64,000 nucleotides of DNA from Marinobacterium aestuarii (lineage in GTDB: Bacteria > Pseudomonadota > Gammaproteobacteria > Pseudomonadales > Balneatricaceae), in assembly GCF_001651805.1 (NCBI RefSeq), contig NZ_CP015839.1, positions 4,774,001 through 4,838,000 of the forward strand, read 5' to 3'. The notes beneath the pieces were generated by a model that saw nothing but the letters and a program-made list of their open reading frames with translations, had not been told where the DNA came from and searched no databases. Made by a program: the position numbers and the translations under genes. Shown here piece after piece: positions 10,134 through 18,900 of the stretch. Each line of letters begins with the position of its first letter. Position 1 is the stretch's first letter.

Positions 10134-11723
10134 TTACTTGATCACCGGAGGCTGGGAAAAGGTGTGATAGGGTGCGGGCGATGGCAGCGTCCATTCCAGC
10201 CCATGGGCGCCCTCCCACACCTGATCCGTGGCCCGCTCGCCGCTGCGGATACAGCTGATGATGTTGTACACAAACAGCAGCTGAGAGAGGCCGAAGATAA
10301 AGGCACCGACACTGGCCACGGCATTAAAGTCGGCAAACTGCAGCGCATAGTCCGGAATACGCCGGGGCATGCCCGCCAGACCGAGGAAGTGCATCGGGAA
10401 AAAGGTAACATTGACGCCAATAAAGCTGAGCCAGAAGTGCGCCTTGCCAAGACGCTCGTTGAGCATGTGTCCCGTCCATTTAGGCAGCCAGTAGTAGGCC
10501 CCCGCCATGATCGAGAAAATAGCGCCTGGCACCAGCACATAGTGGAAATGCGCCACCACAAAGTAGGTATCGTGGTACTGGAAATCAGCCGGAGCAATGG
10601 CCAGCATCAGGCCGGAAAAACCACCGATGGTAAAGAGCACCACAAAAGCCAGCGCGAATAGCATGGGAGTTTCAAATGTCATGGAGCCATGGAACATGGT
10701 CGCGACCCAGTTGAACACCTTAACCCCTGTGGGCACAGCAATCAGCATGGTCGCGTACATGAAGAACAGCTCGCCAGCCAGCGGCAGGCCGACCGTAAAC
10801 ATGTGATGCGCCCAGACCAGAAACGACAGCAAGGCGATGGACGAGGTCGCGTACACCATGGAGGCATAGCCGAACAGTTTCTTGCGGGCGAAGGTCGGTA
10901 TGATTTCACTGACAATGCCGAAGGCCGGCAGAATCATGATGTAGACCTCCGGATGACCGAAGAACCAGAATACATGCTGGAACAGCACCGGATCACCACC
11001 GCCGGCGGCATTAAAGAAACTGGTGCCAAAATGGATATCCATCAGCATCATGGTCACCACACCGGCCAGTACCGGCATGACCGCTATCAGTAGAAAAGCC
11101 GTGATCAACCAGGTCCAGACGAACAGCGGCAGCTTCATCATCGTCATGCCAGGCGCGCGCATGTTAAGGATGGTGGCGATGATGTTAATTGCACCCATGA
11201 TCGAGCTGAAGCCCATCATGTGAATCGCAAAGATAAAGAAGGTTACGCTCGGCGGCGCATAGGTGGTTGAAAGGGGTGCGTAGAAGGTCCAGCCGAAGTT
11301 GGGACCACCGCCCTCCATAAAGAGTGTCGAGAGCATCAACGAGAAGGCGAAGGGCAGTATCCAGAAGCTCCAGTTGTTCATGCGCGGCAGCGCCATGTCC
11401 GGCGCCCCCACCATGATTGGAATCATCCAGTTAGCCAGGCCGACAAAGGCCGGCATTACGGCACCAAACACCATGATCAGACCATGCATGGTGGTCATCT
11501 GGTTGAAAAACTCCGGCTGTACCAGCTGCAACCCCGGTTGGAACAGCTCGGCCCGTATCATCAGTGCCATACAGCCGCCGGTAAGGAACATCAGCAAACT
11601 GAACCACAGATAGAGCGTACCTATGTCCTTGTGATTGGTGGTAAAGAACCAGCGACCCAGGCCCTTGGCAGGCCCGTGACCATGTTCGGTAGTGTCCACA
11701 GTCGGACTGAGCGTAGTGTCCAT
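10134..11723 (-). CDS. coxA: Cytochrome c oxidase subunit I (aa3-type)
   Basis: The 529-residue catalytic subunit, which reduces O2 to water and pumps protons. Twelve helices are expected. Metal ligands visible are His80 (heme a), His257 in HPEVY with Tyr261 (CuB and the cross-linked tyrosine), His306-His307 (CuB), His392 (heme a3) and His394 (heme a). The D-channel aspartate region and the K-channel lysine segment (GVKVFNWVATM) fit an A-type oxidase. It follows coxB with a 9-nt gap. Confidence 0.98.
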   Translation of the reverse strand: MDTTLSPTVDTTEHGHGPAKGLGRWFFTTNHKDIGTLYLWFSLLMFLTGGCMALMIRAELFQPGLQLVQPEFFNQMTTMHGLIMVFGAVMPAFVGLANWMIPIMVGAPDMALPRMNNWSFWILPFAFSLMLSTLFMEGGGPNFGWTFYAPLSTTYAPPSVTFFIFAIHMMGFSSIMGAINIIATILNMRAPGMTMMKLPLFVWTWLITAFLLIAVMPVLAGVVTMMLMDIHFGTSFFNAAGGGDPVLFQHVFWFFGHPEVYIMILPAFGIVSEIIPTFARKKLFGYASMVYATSSIALLSFLVWAHHMFTVGLPLAGELFFMYATMLIAVPTGVKVFNWVATMFHGSMTFETPMLFALAFVVLFTIGGFSGLMLAIAPADFQYHDTYFVVAHFHYVLVPGAIFSIMAGAYYWLPKWTGHMLNERLGKAHFWLSFIGVNVTFFPMHFLGLAGMPRRIPDYALQFADFNAVASVGAFIFGLSQLLFVYNIISCIRSGERATDQVWEGAHGLEWTLPSPAPYHTFSQPPVIK

Positions 11724-11732
11724 GTTTATCTC

Positions 11733-12845
11733 CTACTGCTGCAGTTCGGTAATCCGCTGTGGATTGACACTGTCACCAGTATCATTGCCCCAGGCATTAC
11801 GTTCATAGGTAATAACAGCCGCCAGATCGACCGCATTCAGCTGGGCCCCGAAGGCCTGCATTGCGGTGCCCGCCTTGCCGTGCAAAACGATGTTGATATG
11901 GGCATCGATATCAGTCGTCACCATGGGGCTGCCCGCCAGCGCAGGGAAGGCCCCGGGAATACCCTGTCCGCTCGCCTGATGACAGGCCGCACAACTGGTG
12001 TTGTAGACCTGTTCGCCACGTTCCATCAGCTGCTCCAGCGTCCATTCCTCGGTTGCGGCAGCCGCCTGCGCCTGTGCGGCGCTGCGTGTATCCGCCAGCC
12101 ACTGATCAAACTCGGCCTGGGGTTTGACTTCAACCACTATGGGCATGAAGCCATGGTCGCGACCGCAGAGTTCGGTACATTGCCCACGGTAGATGCCGGG
12201 CTCTTCAGGAATGGCCCAGGACTCGTTGATAAAGCCGGGTATGGCGTCTTTCTTTACAGCAAGATCCGGCACCCACCAGGAATGGATAACATCGGCAGCG
12301 GTAAACAGGAAACGAACCTTCTTGCCAACCGGCAGTACCAGAGGGTTATCGACCTCCAGCAGATAGTTCTCGCCTTTGGCGGCTTCATTATTGATTTGCT
12401 CTCGCGGTGTGGACAGAGACGAGAAAAAGTCGATGTCCTGACCCAGGTACTGATAACGCCATTTCCATTGATAACCAGTCACCTGAATATCAATATCGGC
12501 ATCGGTACTGTCGTACATCTTGATCAGGGTCGCGGTGGCGGGGATCGCCATGGCGATAAGGATGACAAAGGGGATCAACGTCCAGAGAATTTCTACCGCT
12601 GTATTTTCGTGAAAATTGCGGGCCTCGGCGCCGCGGGATTTTCGATGGTGGATAATGGACCAGAGCATCACGCCGAACACCACTACCCCGATGGCGACGC
12701 AAATCCAAAAAATAATCATGTGAAGATCGTAAACTTCACGCGCGATCGCAGTCGCTCCCGGCGTGATATTCACCTCCCAGGCGGCGTTGGCCGGCAGGGA
12801 AACAAACAATCCTATCCATGGCAGGAGCCAGACTCTTTTTATCAT
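11733..12845 (-). CDS. coxB: Cytochrome c oxidase subunit II with fused cytochrome c domain
   Basis: A subunit II of 370 residues. A signal peptide (about 1-21, ending LPANA) is followed by two helices and a cupredoxin domain whose CuA motif reads GQCTELCGRDHGFM. A C-terminal cytochrome c domain carries CAACHQASGQG and a later methionine region, as in caa3-like enzymes. The ATG at 12845 is preferred over 12881 because AGAGG precedes it by 7 nt and a signal peptide starts there. First gene of the cox operon. Confidence 0.96.
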   Translation of the reverse strand: MIKRVWLLPWIGLFVSLPANAAWEVNITPGATAIAREVYDLHMIIFWICVAIGVVVFGVMLWSIIHHRKSRGAEARNFHENTAVEILWTLIPFVILIAMAIPATATLIKMYDSTDADIDIQVTGYQWKWRYQYLGQDIDFFSSLSTPREQINNEAAKGENYLLEVDNPLVLPVGKKVRFLFTAADVIHSWWVPDLAVKKDAIPGFINESWAIPEEPGIYRGQCTELCGRDHGFMPIVVEVKPQAEFDQWLADTRSAAQAQAAAATEEWTLEQLMERGEQVYNTSCAACHQASGQGIPGAFPALAGSPMVTTDIDAHINIVLHGKAGTAMQAFGAQLNAVDLAAVITYERNAWGNDTGDSVNPQRITELQQ

Positions 12846-12931
12846 TACCGGGCCTCTCACAAGGTCTGCAGAACCGCCCAAGTGTTACGATCATGCGGAA
12901 TTTTCCCTACCAGATCACTTGGTTAAGAGTG

Positions 12932-12958
12932 AGTATAGCAGCCTGCCCGGGAATGCAA
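12932..12958 (-). promoter_or_regulatory. Candidate promoter of the cox operon
   Basis: The minus strand shows TATACT (12932-12937) preceded at 15 bp by TTGCAT (12953-12958), or at 16 bp by the overlapping CTTGCA. It lies about 87 nt before the coxB start. The -10 is good; the -35 and spacing are imperfect, so the assignment is tentative. Confidence 0.45.
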
Positions 12959-12965
12959 GGTTGGA

Positions 12966-13175
12966 TCAGCCTCCTGCCAGCATAAGGGCCAAACGCACCA
13001 GTAAAATGACGCCGACGACAAATAATGCCACCATCAGCACGCCCGTCAGCAGGTAGCGTAGTGGTGAGCTAGATGAAAAATCTTCTTGTCGATTACGTTC
13101 CGACTGGACGCCAAACATCGCGGCCAGCGCACTTAATGCGGCCTTGAACAGCCCATTTTTTTTAGGATCCGACAT
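12966..13175 (-). CDS. DUF2970 family small membrane protein
   Basis: A 69-residue protein with the DUF2970 layout: a basic amphipathic segment (FKAALSALAAMFGVQSERNRQEDF) followed by one C-terminal helix (about 44-66). The ATG at 13175 is chosen because GGGAGG lies 6 nt upstream, whereas the longer reading from 13268 has no such site and a non-family N-terminus. The family has no known function but often sits beside cox genes. The cox promoter lies between this gene and coxB. Confidence 0.8.
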   Translation of the reverse strand: MSDPKKNGLFKAALSALAAMFGVQSERNRQEDFSSSSPLRYLLTGVLMVALFVVGVILLVRLALMLAGG

Positions 13176-13330
13176 TTGACGCCTCCCTTTCACATCAACA
13201 ATGGATGCTAAAGGTATAGCCGAAGCCCACCGATTTGTGGCCACCGCAGGCTGGGCACAACCGTGCATAACCTGAATCAGGCCACGGCACGTCTTTCAAT
13301 AAGGTGCGAAAAGGGGAAGAAATGACAAAG

Positions 13331-13366
13331 AGGAAAAACAGGCGGCTATCAACGATGGAACCGCCA
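13331..13366 (-). terminator. Probable terminator of msrPQ
   Basis: Minus-strand GGCGG (13361-13365) pairs with CCGCC (13341-13345) and is followed by TGTTTTTCC. The stem is only 5 bp of GC pairs with a long loop, but its place 19 nt after the msrQ stop supports the call. Confidence 0.45.
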
Positions 13367-13383
13367 GGAACAAACCGCTGCGA

Positions 13384-14013
13384 TTACCTCAGCAGATTTT
13401 TGCGCTTTAGGGAGTTGCGTCGCATCCAGATGCGATAGCCTAGCAATGCGGCCAGAATGACGCCATAAAACAGCTGATCTTCAAAGGAACTGCGGATCTG
13501 CCAGATGAAATGCACCATGGCCAGCAAGGCAATCACATACACCAGGCGGTGCAGCTTGACCCAGCGCGCACCCAGGCGACGCTGCATGCCTCGGGTTGAA
13601 GTAATCCCCAGCGGGATCAGCAACAGCAAGGCCAGCGAGCCCACCACTATATAGGGCCGTTCACTCAGTTCACGCCACAACAGATCCGGACGCCAACCCA
13701 GAATAAAGGTGGCGAAGGCAAGCAAGTGCACCATGGCATAGAAGAGCGCGTAAAGGCCCAGCATGCGACGGTAGCGCTGCAGCCAGCCCCAGTGAAAGAT
13801 CCGTCGCAGCGGCGTCACCGCCAGAGTTATCCACAACAGACGCAGCGTCCAGAGCCCGGTGAACTTGACAATCGCCTGGGCAGGATCAGCCCCCAGGTTC
13901 ATACTCCATGCCTGCTCGAACAGCCATACCAACGGCAGCAACGGCAGCAGGAACACCAGCCACCAGAGCGCATAGGGTTTCAGGGTATTAGCCCTGATGC
14001 CGGTCAGAACCAT
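13384..14013 (-). CDS. msrQ: MsrQ heme-binding membrane subunit (YedZ)
   Basis: A 209-residue integral membrane cytochrome b of the ferric-reductase-like family with about six helices. Histidines occur in [26 protein letters not shown], the family's heme-ligand positions. MsrQ passes electrons from the quinone pool to periplasmic MsrP. It overlaps the msrP stop by 10 nt on the same strand, the standard msrP-msrQ order. Confidence 0.94.
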   Translation of the reverse strand: MVLTGIRANTLKPYALWWLVFLLPLLPLVWLFEQAWSMNLGADPAQAIVKFTGLWTLRLLWITLAVTPLRRIFHWGWLQRYRRMLGLYALFYAMVHLLAFATFILGWRPDLLWRELSERPYIVVGSLALLLLIPLGITSTRGMQRRLGARWVKLHRLVYVIALLAMVHFIWQIRSSFEDQLFYGVILAALLGYRIWMRRNSLKRKNLLR

Positions 14014-15011
14014 CGCTGCAAATCCATACCACTGTAGAGACCAGCGACTTCGTCGGCATAACCATTAAAGGGCCTAGTGTCGACGATATTGGGAGAAAAC
14101 AGAGATGACGGCAGGCGCCGTTCGGTTGCCTGACTCCAGCGTGGGTGATCAACTGCCGGATTCACATTGGCGTAGAAGCCATATTCACCCGAAGCGGTAC
14201 GGTTCCAGGTCGTACCCGGCATCTCTTCCACCAGGCGGATCTTGACGATCGACTTGATGCTCTTGAAGCCGTATTTCCATGGCACCACCAACCGAAAGGG
14301 CGCGCCGTTTTGCGGCGGCAGCGCATTGCCGTACAACCCCACCGCCAGCAGCGTGAGCGGGTGCATGGCTTCATCCATGCGTAGACCTTCGACATAAGGC
14401 CAGTCCAGCGTTGAGAAGAACGACCGCTGCCCGGGCATCTGCTCCGAATCCTGCAGCGTGGTGAATTCAACATATTTGGCTTTGGAGGTGGGTTCAAAGC
14501 GCTTGAGCAAATCACCCAGTGAAAAACCCATCCAGGGAATAACCATGGACCAGGCTTCAACACAACGCAGGCGATAAATTCGCTCTTCCAGCGCATGGGG
14601 CCTGAGCAGATCCTCGAGGTTATACACGCCCGGTTTATTCACCTCACCGGCAATTTCGACCTTCCATGGATCAGTTTTGAACGCCTGCGCCTTTTGCGAC
14701 GGGTCCTGTTTGCCAAGCCCGAATTCATAAAAGTTATTGTGGGTAATGATATTGCCGTAGGGCGCGGGCTTTTCGTCGGTGGAAAAAGCCTCATTGCGGA
14801 CACTGTCACGCAGTGCGCCCTGCAGCCAATCAGGCCCGGGGTACTGCGGCTGATCCTTATCCAGGCTATAGGCAGGAATCGCCGAGGCACCCGGTGTCAA
14901 TGCCAGCGCCGTGGTGCCAGCCAGGCCCTGCAGGAATCGTCGCCGATTCACGTACACCGACTCTGGCGTGATTTCGGACGATTTTATCGAGGATCTTCTT
15001 TTAATCAGCAT
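14004..15011 (-). CDS. msrP: MsrP periplasmic protein-methionine-sulfoxide reductase (YedY)
   Basis: A 335-residue molybdopterin enzyme that repairs oxidised methionines in periplasmic proteins. The N-terminus has a twin-arginine signal ([11 protein letters not shown], about residues 22-32) with cleavage expected near GASA. The molybdenum cysteine is in [11 protein letters not shown] (about residue 150). Its Mo cofactor depends on the moa/moe genes, several of which are in this window. The start is preceded by AGGGAACGGAAC. Confidence 0.95.
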   Translation of the reverse strand: MLIKRRSSIKSSEITPESVYVNRRRFLQGLAGTTALALTPGASAIPAYSLDKDQPQYPGPDWLQGALRDSVRNEAFSTDEKPAPYGNIITHNNFYEFGLGKQDPSQKAQAFKTDPWKVEIAGEVNKPGVYNLEDLLRPHALEERIYRLRCVEAWSMVIPWMGFSLGDLLKRFEPTSKAKYVEFTTLQDSEQMPGQRSFFSTLDWPYVEGLRMDEAMHPLTLLAVGLYGNALPPQNGAPFRLVVPWKYGFKSIKSIVKIRLVEEMPGTTWNRTASGEYGFYANVNPAVDHPRWSQATERRLPSSLFSPNIVDTRPFNGYADEVAGLYSGMDLQRWF

Positions 15012-15194
15012 GTTCCGTTCCCTGCGTGCAATTCAGCAAATGGGCGGGCCCTGCGGGCACTGTGGTAAGTAAGCCCTGAGCCTAAAACCCCTGGCTGAAC
15101 CTTTCCTGAAAAGCAGCCTTTGCTGCCGCAGTCAGTTGAAGTCCAGCACAGCGTTGCGCCAATCATCACAGTGTCAGAGAACCAAACGGCCGCG

Positions 15195-15941
15195 TCAGAG
15201 TACCTTGCGCTTGCGCCACAGCCACAGCAGCGGGCCGGACAGCATATACAGCAGAAACAAGAGCCACAGGAAGGTCGCAGGGCTGATGGAGATAACCCCG
15301 ATCACCAGCACAATGCCGGCCAGAATCATAAAAGGCACTTTGCCTTTGAAATCCACTTCCTTGAAGCTGTAATACAGCACGTTGCTGACCATCAGCAAAC
15401 CACAGCAGGCCACAAAAGCCGCAACCACATAGGCCAGCGGCCCCGGTTCTACCTCGAACTCCGAACAGGCCCAGACGAGACCCGCCACCGCCGCTGCTGC
15501 TGCTGGGCTGGGCAAGCCGATAAAGTATTTTTTGTCGACCGAGCCAATCTGGGTATTGAAGCGCGCCAGCCGCAGGGCTGCGCAGGCCACATAGATAAAA
15601 GCGGCAAACCAGCCGATTTTGCCGACGCTGTCCAGTGCCCAGGTGAAGGCCACCAGCGCCGGCGCCACACCAAAGGACACCATATCCGACAGCGAATCGT
15701 ACTCGGCGCCAAACTGGCTGCTGGTATTGGTCATGCGGGCCACGCGACCATCGAGTCCATCGAGTACCATGGCAACAAAAATGGCGATGGCCGCGTTGAC
15801 GAAGTCACCATTCATGCCAGCGATTACTGCATAAAAGCCCGAAAAAAGGGCACCCGTTGTGAACAGATTAGGCAGCAGGTAAATGCCCCGACTACGGGGA
15901 GGCTGCTCGTCATCACAGGGTTGAGCATTTTCGTCCGTCAT
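15195..15941 (-). CDS. pssA: CDP-diacylglycerol-serine O-phosphatidyltransferase
   Basis: A 248-residue CDP-alcohol phosphatidyltransferase making phosphatidylserine, the precursor of phosphatidylethanolamine. The catalytic motif DGLDGRVARMTNTSSQFG...YDSLSD fits D-G-x2-A-R-x8-G-x3-D-x3-D. About eight hydrophobic segments are seen. Two adjacent ATGs occur (15944 and 15941); the second has the better spacing from AAGAG. This is the integral-membrane (Bacillus-type) enzyme and not the phospholipase D-type PssA of E. coli. Confidence 0.9.
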   Translation of the reverse strand: MTDENAQPCDDEQPPRSRGIYLLPNLFTTGALFSGFYAVIAGMNGDFVNAAIAIFVAMVLDGLDGRVARMTNTSSQFGAEYDSLSDMVSFGVAPALVAFTWALDSVGKIGWFAAFIYVACAALRLARFNTQIGSVDKKYFIGLPSPAAAAAVAGLVWACSEFEVEPGPLAYVVAAFVACCGLLMVSNVLYYSFKEVDFKGKVPFMILAGIVLVIGVISISPATFLWLLFLLYMLSGPLLWLWRKRKVL

Positions 15942-16020
15942 CATCTCTCTTCAGTGGTCGATTCAGTTGGGCTCATTCTACAGGTGCCCCCTCCCTGCTG
16001 TCACCGCTCCGCTAGGACAA

Positions 16021-16779
16021 CTACGACAGCAGGATCCGGTCGACAAATTTTCGCATCAGACCGTTGGACTCTGGAGTCTCCTGTGCCGTTGTCAGCACCT
16101 GTTCCAGGTGACCGGCGTCCTCGGTATAGTGATCCCGGTAATGGGTGAGCCGCTCCACCAGCGTGGCTCTGTCCACCTCAGGGTGAAACTGAAAAGCCCA
16201 GAAAGGCTTGCCGCTGACCCGCAGCGCATGCACGCACTGTTCGGTAAAGGCCAGGCGCTCACAGCCCGATGGCACCTGGGCTGCGTACTGCCGGTGTACC
16301 GATACGGCGGCAAAACCGTCCGGGGTATCGTGCAGCAACGGGTCCTCCCGCGCAGCCTCGGCCAGACGGATCGCCAGGGTGCCCATCTCGAAGCCCTCCT
16401 CCCGGTGCTCAATCCGGCCACCGAGCGCCAGCACCGCGAGCTGGAAACCAAAACAGGATGCAAAGGTTGGCAGCGAAGTGGTCACTACATGGCGCAGCAG
16501 CTTTTCACACTGATGAACAAAGGGGTAGCGCGCCGGCTCCAGTACATTGGCCTCGCTGGCGCCCCCCACCAGCAGGGCGTCATAGCCTGCGGCTGCGCCA
16601 GGGGAAAAGGTCGGCGTCTGGAAGACATTGAGAATATCGATCTGTTCAGGCGCAAGGCCACTGTAACTGGCGAAGCTGCGGTGCTCTTCATCGCACACCT
16701 TGGCCTCGGTACGGATTTGCATCAGTAACAGCCGCAGATCGGATCTTCTTTTCATGAGTGCATCCATGGCCGGTTGCAT
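16021..16779 (-). CDS. Class I glutamine amidotransferase-like protein
   Basis: A 252-residue stand-alone glutamine amidotransferase domain of the GMP-synthase-like group. The nucleophile elbow is SCFGFQL (Cys about 108), and the His-Glu pair is in FQFHPEVDR (about residues 195-200). The oxyanion region is the LLVGGASEA segment. The acceptor substrate is not known. The start is uncertain: in-frame ATGs at 16779, 16767 and 16755 are possible, and the last follows GGATGCACTC. Confidence 0.75.
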   Translation of the reverse strand: MQPAMDALMKRRSDLRLLLMQIRTEAKVCDEEHRSFASYSGLAPEQIDILNVFQTPTFSPGAAAGYDALLVGGASEANVLEPARYPFVHQCEKLLRHVVTTSLPTFASCFGFQLAVLALGGRIEHREEGFEMGTLAIRLAEAAREDPLLHDTPDGFAAVSVHRQYAAQVPSGCERLAFTEQCVHALRVSGKPFWAFQFHPEVDRATLVERLTHYRDHYTEDAGHLEQVLTTAQETPESNGLMRKFVDRILLS

Positions 16780-16859
16780 GGCCGCTTACATGGGAATGTC
16801 CTGACACGGGCGGCACTATCTGCAGGAAACAGTGACAGTCACCAGACGTTTGGGAGCCG

Positions 16860-17861
16860 TTACAGAAAGAGCCCCAGGTCGCAGCTGGACGAGCGCCCGA
16901 TGCAATGCCCATTCTGTTCCAGCCAGCGATCAGCCTGTGCCCGTCCGCGGTCGCGCAGCGCCTCCAGAAAGTGTAGTCGGGTATCGTACTTGCTCGCGCG
17001 ATCCAGACTTGCCAGCAGCTCATCGGATTCTATCTGATGCAAACGCAGTCGGCGCACCCTGCGCTCGAAGGCTCCGAGCGAAAAGGGGGTCTTGCGAATT
17101 TCGAACTGCATATAGCTGATGGCCCGCATTTCACGCAGATAGGTACTTTGAAAGCCGAACTCCGCCACACGTTCGCGAATCGCGGAAGCACTGACGGGCG
17201 TACCGACACGCATCAGCGGCTGCAGCAGAATAACCAGAACATCATCACTGGCACAGTCAAAAATCAGCGGATAAATTGCCGGATTGCCACTGAAGCCGCC
17301 ATCCCAGTAATTGCGCCCGTCAATCTCGATGGCCTTGTGCAACGTCGGCAGGCAGGCCGAAGCCAGCAGATGATCCGCACTGATCTCAGTCTCTCGGAAC
17401 AGCCGCAGCTTGCCGGTTTGCACATCGGTCGCGGCAATAAAGAGACGAATGGGCGAGGCTGCCTGGAGCTGTTCGAAATCCACCATCCGTTCAACCAGGG
17501 AGCGCAGCGGGTTTATGTCCAGCGGGTTGAGGTCATAGGGCGACAGGTAATAACTCAACATCTGCATCCAGTCTGCCATCGACTCGCCAATACCCGCGGC
17601 AGGCAGGCCTTTCGGCAATTCAGGTAGCGCATGCAGGGAGACCTCGTGCCAGAACCGCGTCAGCAGCTCGCGGGCACCTGCATGACCGCCCTGCTGCAGG
17701 CCGCTGGCCAGCATCACTGCATTCATGGCGCCGGCGCTGGCGCCGCTGACACCCTCAAACTGCAGCTTTGGCTCCTCCAGCAGCCTATCCAGCACACCCC
17801 AGGTAAAAGCCCCGTGGGCACCGCCACCCTGCAGCGCAAGATTAAGCTTTCGCGCTCCCAT
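16860..17861 (-). CDS. Patatin-like phospholipase
   Basis: A 333-residue patatin-domain acyl hydrolase. The oxyanion loop is LQGGGAHGAFTWG (about residues 9-21), the serine nucleophile sits in SGASAGAMN (about 39-47), and the catalytic aspartate in YWDGGFSGNP. There is no secretion signal, so it is probably cytoplasmic. Substrate unknown, phospholipid being the usual guess. GGAGG lies 5 nt before the ATG. A palindrome at 17880-17896 precedes it. Confidence 0.88.
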   Translation of the reverse strand: MGARKLNLALQGGGAHGAFTWGVLDRLLEEPKLQFEGVSGASAGAMNAVMLASGLQQGGHAGARELLTRFWHEVSLHALPELPKGLPAAGIGESMADWMQMLSYYLSPYDLNPLDINPLRSLVERMVDFEQLQAASPIRLFIAATDVQTGKLRLFRETEISADHLLASACLPTLHKAIEIDGRNYWDGGFSGNPAIYPLIFDCASDDVLVILLQPLMRVGTPVSASAIRERVAEFGFQSTYLREMRAISYMQFEIRKTPFSLGAFERRVRRLRLHQIESDELLASLDRASKYDTRLHFLEALRDRGRAQADRWLEQNGHCIGRSSSCDLGLFL

Positions 17862-17879
17862 AACTGCCTCCGGTCAAAT

Positions 17880-17896
17880 TTTGTGCACTGCACAAA
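17880..17896. promoter_or_regulatory. Palindrome upstream of the patatin gene
   Basis: TTTGTGCA-C-TGCACAAA is a perfect 8-bp inverted repeat around one base. It lies 19-35 nt before the patatin start codon and could be a repressor operator. No regulator gene is adjacent, so the binding protein is unknown. Confidence 0.45.
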
Positions 17897-18012
17897 TCTG
17901 ACAGCTAGACGCAGTGAAGTCAAAAGAATACCCGGTGACAATAGTTTAAGGCGTGGCAACAGCTTCCGTGAAAATCCCGGGAATGCCGCAGTATTGTGCC
18001 AGACCAGCAGGC

Positions 18013-18705
18013 TCACCTGACCGGACGCACCCGCGCAGCTGAAGCCGCTGGCTGCGAAGCCAGAGAGGCTGCTCTATTGCCAAGACTGCGCTGACGCAAT
18101 GATAATACCCGGCGCGACAACGGCCAGCCGCCTCTGTGCTTCAGAACAGAGACCGCCAGCTTGTCCGGTGCCTGGTCGGGCTCCGGCAACAGGCGACAGG
18201 GCCCCGCCGCAGCCTGGTCCTTGCTGGCCGCAGGCCTGAAGATGAACCCCAAGGCTTCACCTTCGGCCGCGGCCAGCTGCAAGCGGCGCAACGCCCGTGG
18301 CGACACATCTCCCAGCCAACCCAGTACAGCACTGCAGCAGCCTCTTTTCAGTGCCTGCTCAATACACCAGAGCCGATCCCGCCGGCTATTGCTGCGTACC
18401 AGCAGGAGTCGATCCAGTGCCACCCCCGCCGCTTTCAATGCCGGCGCGTAGGAAATATGCGGCGGATCAACCCAGAGCACCCAGCGCTCTTGCGATGCCG
18501 TCAGTAGCGGAAATAGCAGGCGCAGCTCACCACAACCCTCGGTAGCGTAAGGCACCTCAACCAGGCTGCCTGGCTGCCAGCCCTGCCCCTGCAGCAGCTG
18601 ATCCAGCTCCGCGTGTCCGCACCCTAGCCCCGCTACAACAGGTTCGGCAACAACCTCACTTGCCCGCCATACGGCTCCGCGCTCCAGCAACTGTTCCAGA
18701 CTCAT
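18013..18705 (-). CDS. imuA: ImuA translesion-synthesis accessory protein, without imuB or dnaE2 beside it
   Basis: A 230-residue RecA-like protein of the ImuA/SulA2 family. Typical blocks are GCGHAELDQLLQGQGWQPGSLVE, YATEGCGELRLLFPLL, WVLWVDPPHISYAPAL and RGGWPLSRRV. In other bacteria ImuA works with the polymerase-like ImuB and the polymerase DnaE2 in SOS mutagenesis, usually as one operon. Here the next gene downstream is a patatin 151 nt away and neither partner is present. Two LexA-box-like sites precede it. The Arg/Ala-rich C-terminal tail is unusual and its importance is unknown. Confidence 0.82.
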   Translation of the reverse strand: MSLEQLLERGAVWRASEVVAEPVVAGLGCGHAELDQLLQGQGWQPGSLVEVPYATEGCGELRLLFPLLTASQERWVLWVDPPHISYAPALKAAGVALDRLLLVRSNSRRDRLWCIEQALKRGCCSAVLGWLGDVSPRALRRLQLAAAEGEALGFIFRPAASKDQAAAGPCRLLPEPDQAPDKLAVSVLKHRGGWPLSRRVLSLRQRSLGNRAASLASQPAASAARVRPVR

Positions 18706-18720
18706 GATTCACCCCATAAC

Positions 18721-18740
18721 TACTGTATGCATATACAGTA
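18721..18740. promoter_or_regulatory. LexA box upstream of imuA
   Basis: TACTGTATGCATATACAGTA has the SOS core CTGT-N8-ACAG and matches the consensus TACTGTATATATATACAGTA closely. It lies 16 nt before the imuA start. LexA control of imuA is well known in other bacteria. Confidence 0.88.
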
Positions 18741-18773
18741 CTATGATCGAAAAAAATTCCGCGGGCAAGCACA

Positions 18774-18790
18774 CCTGTATGCATATTCAG
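18774..18790. promoter_or_regulatory. Second LexA-like box
   Basis: CTGTATGCATATTCAG differs from the perfect CTGT-N8-ACAG core by one base. It shares the TATGCATAT centre with the first box, about 50 bp further upstream. Paired boxes are compatible with tight SOS repression. Confidence 0.6.
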
Positions 18791-18900
18791 CAAAACAAGA
18801 ATTCTTAGGCGGTAACACGCAGCGACAGCCACGCACGAGCACGCAGGTCCGCAGCCGTCACAGGAAGGATTTTGATCGAAAAGTCAGAAGGTTATAGCAT

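Noticed and set aside
11484-12926. Open frame of 480 codons on the plus strand
   Set aside because: It runs antisense through coxA and coxB and encodes nothing recognisable.
17862-18012. Remnant of imuB after imuA
   Set aside because: The 151 nt show no Y-family polymerase motif in any frame.
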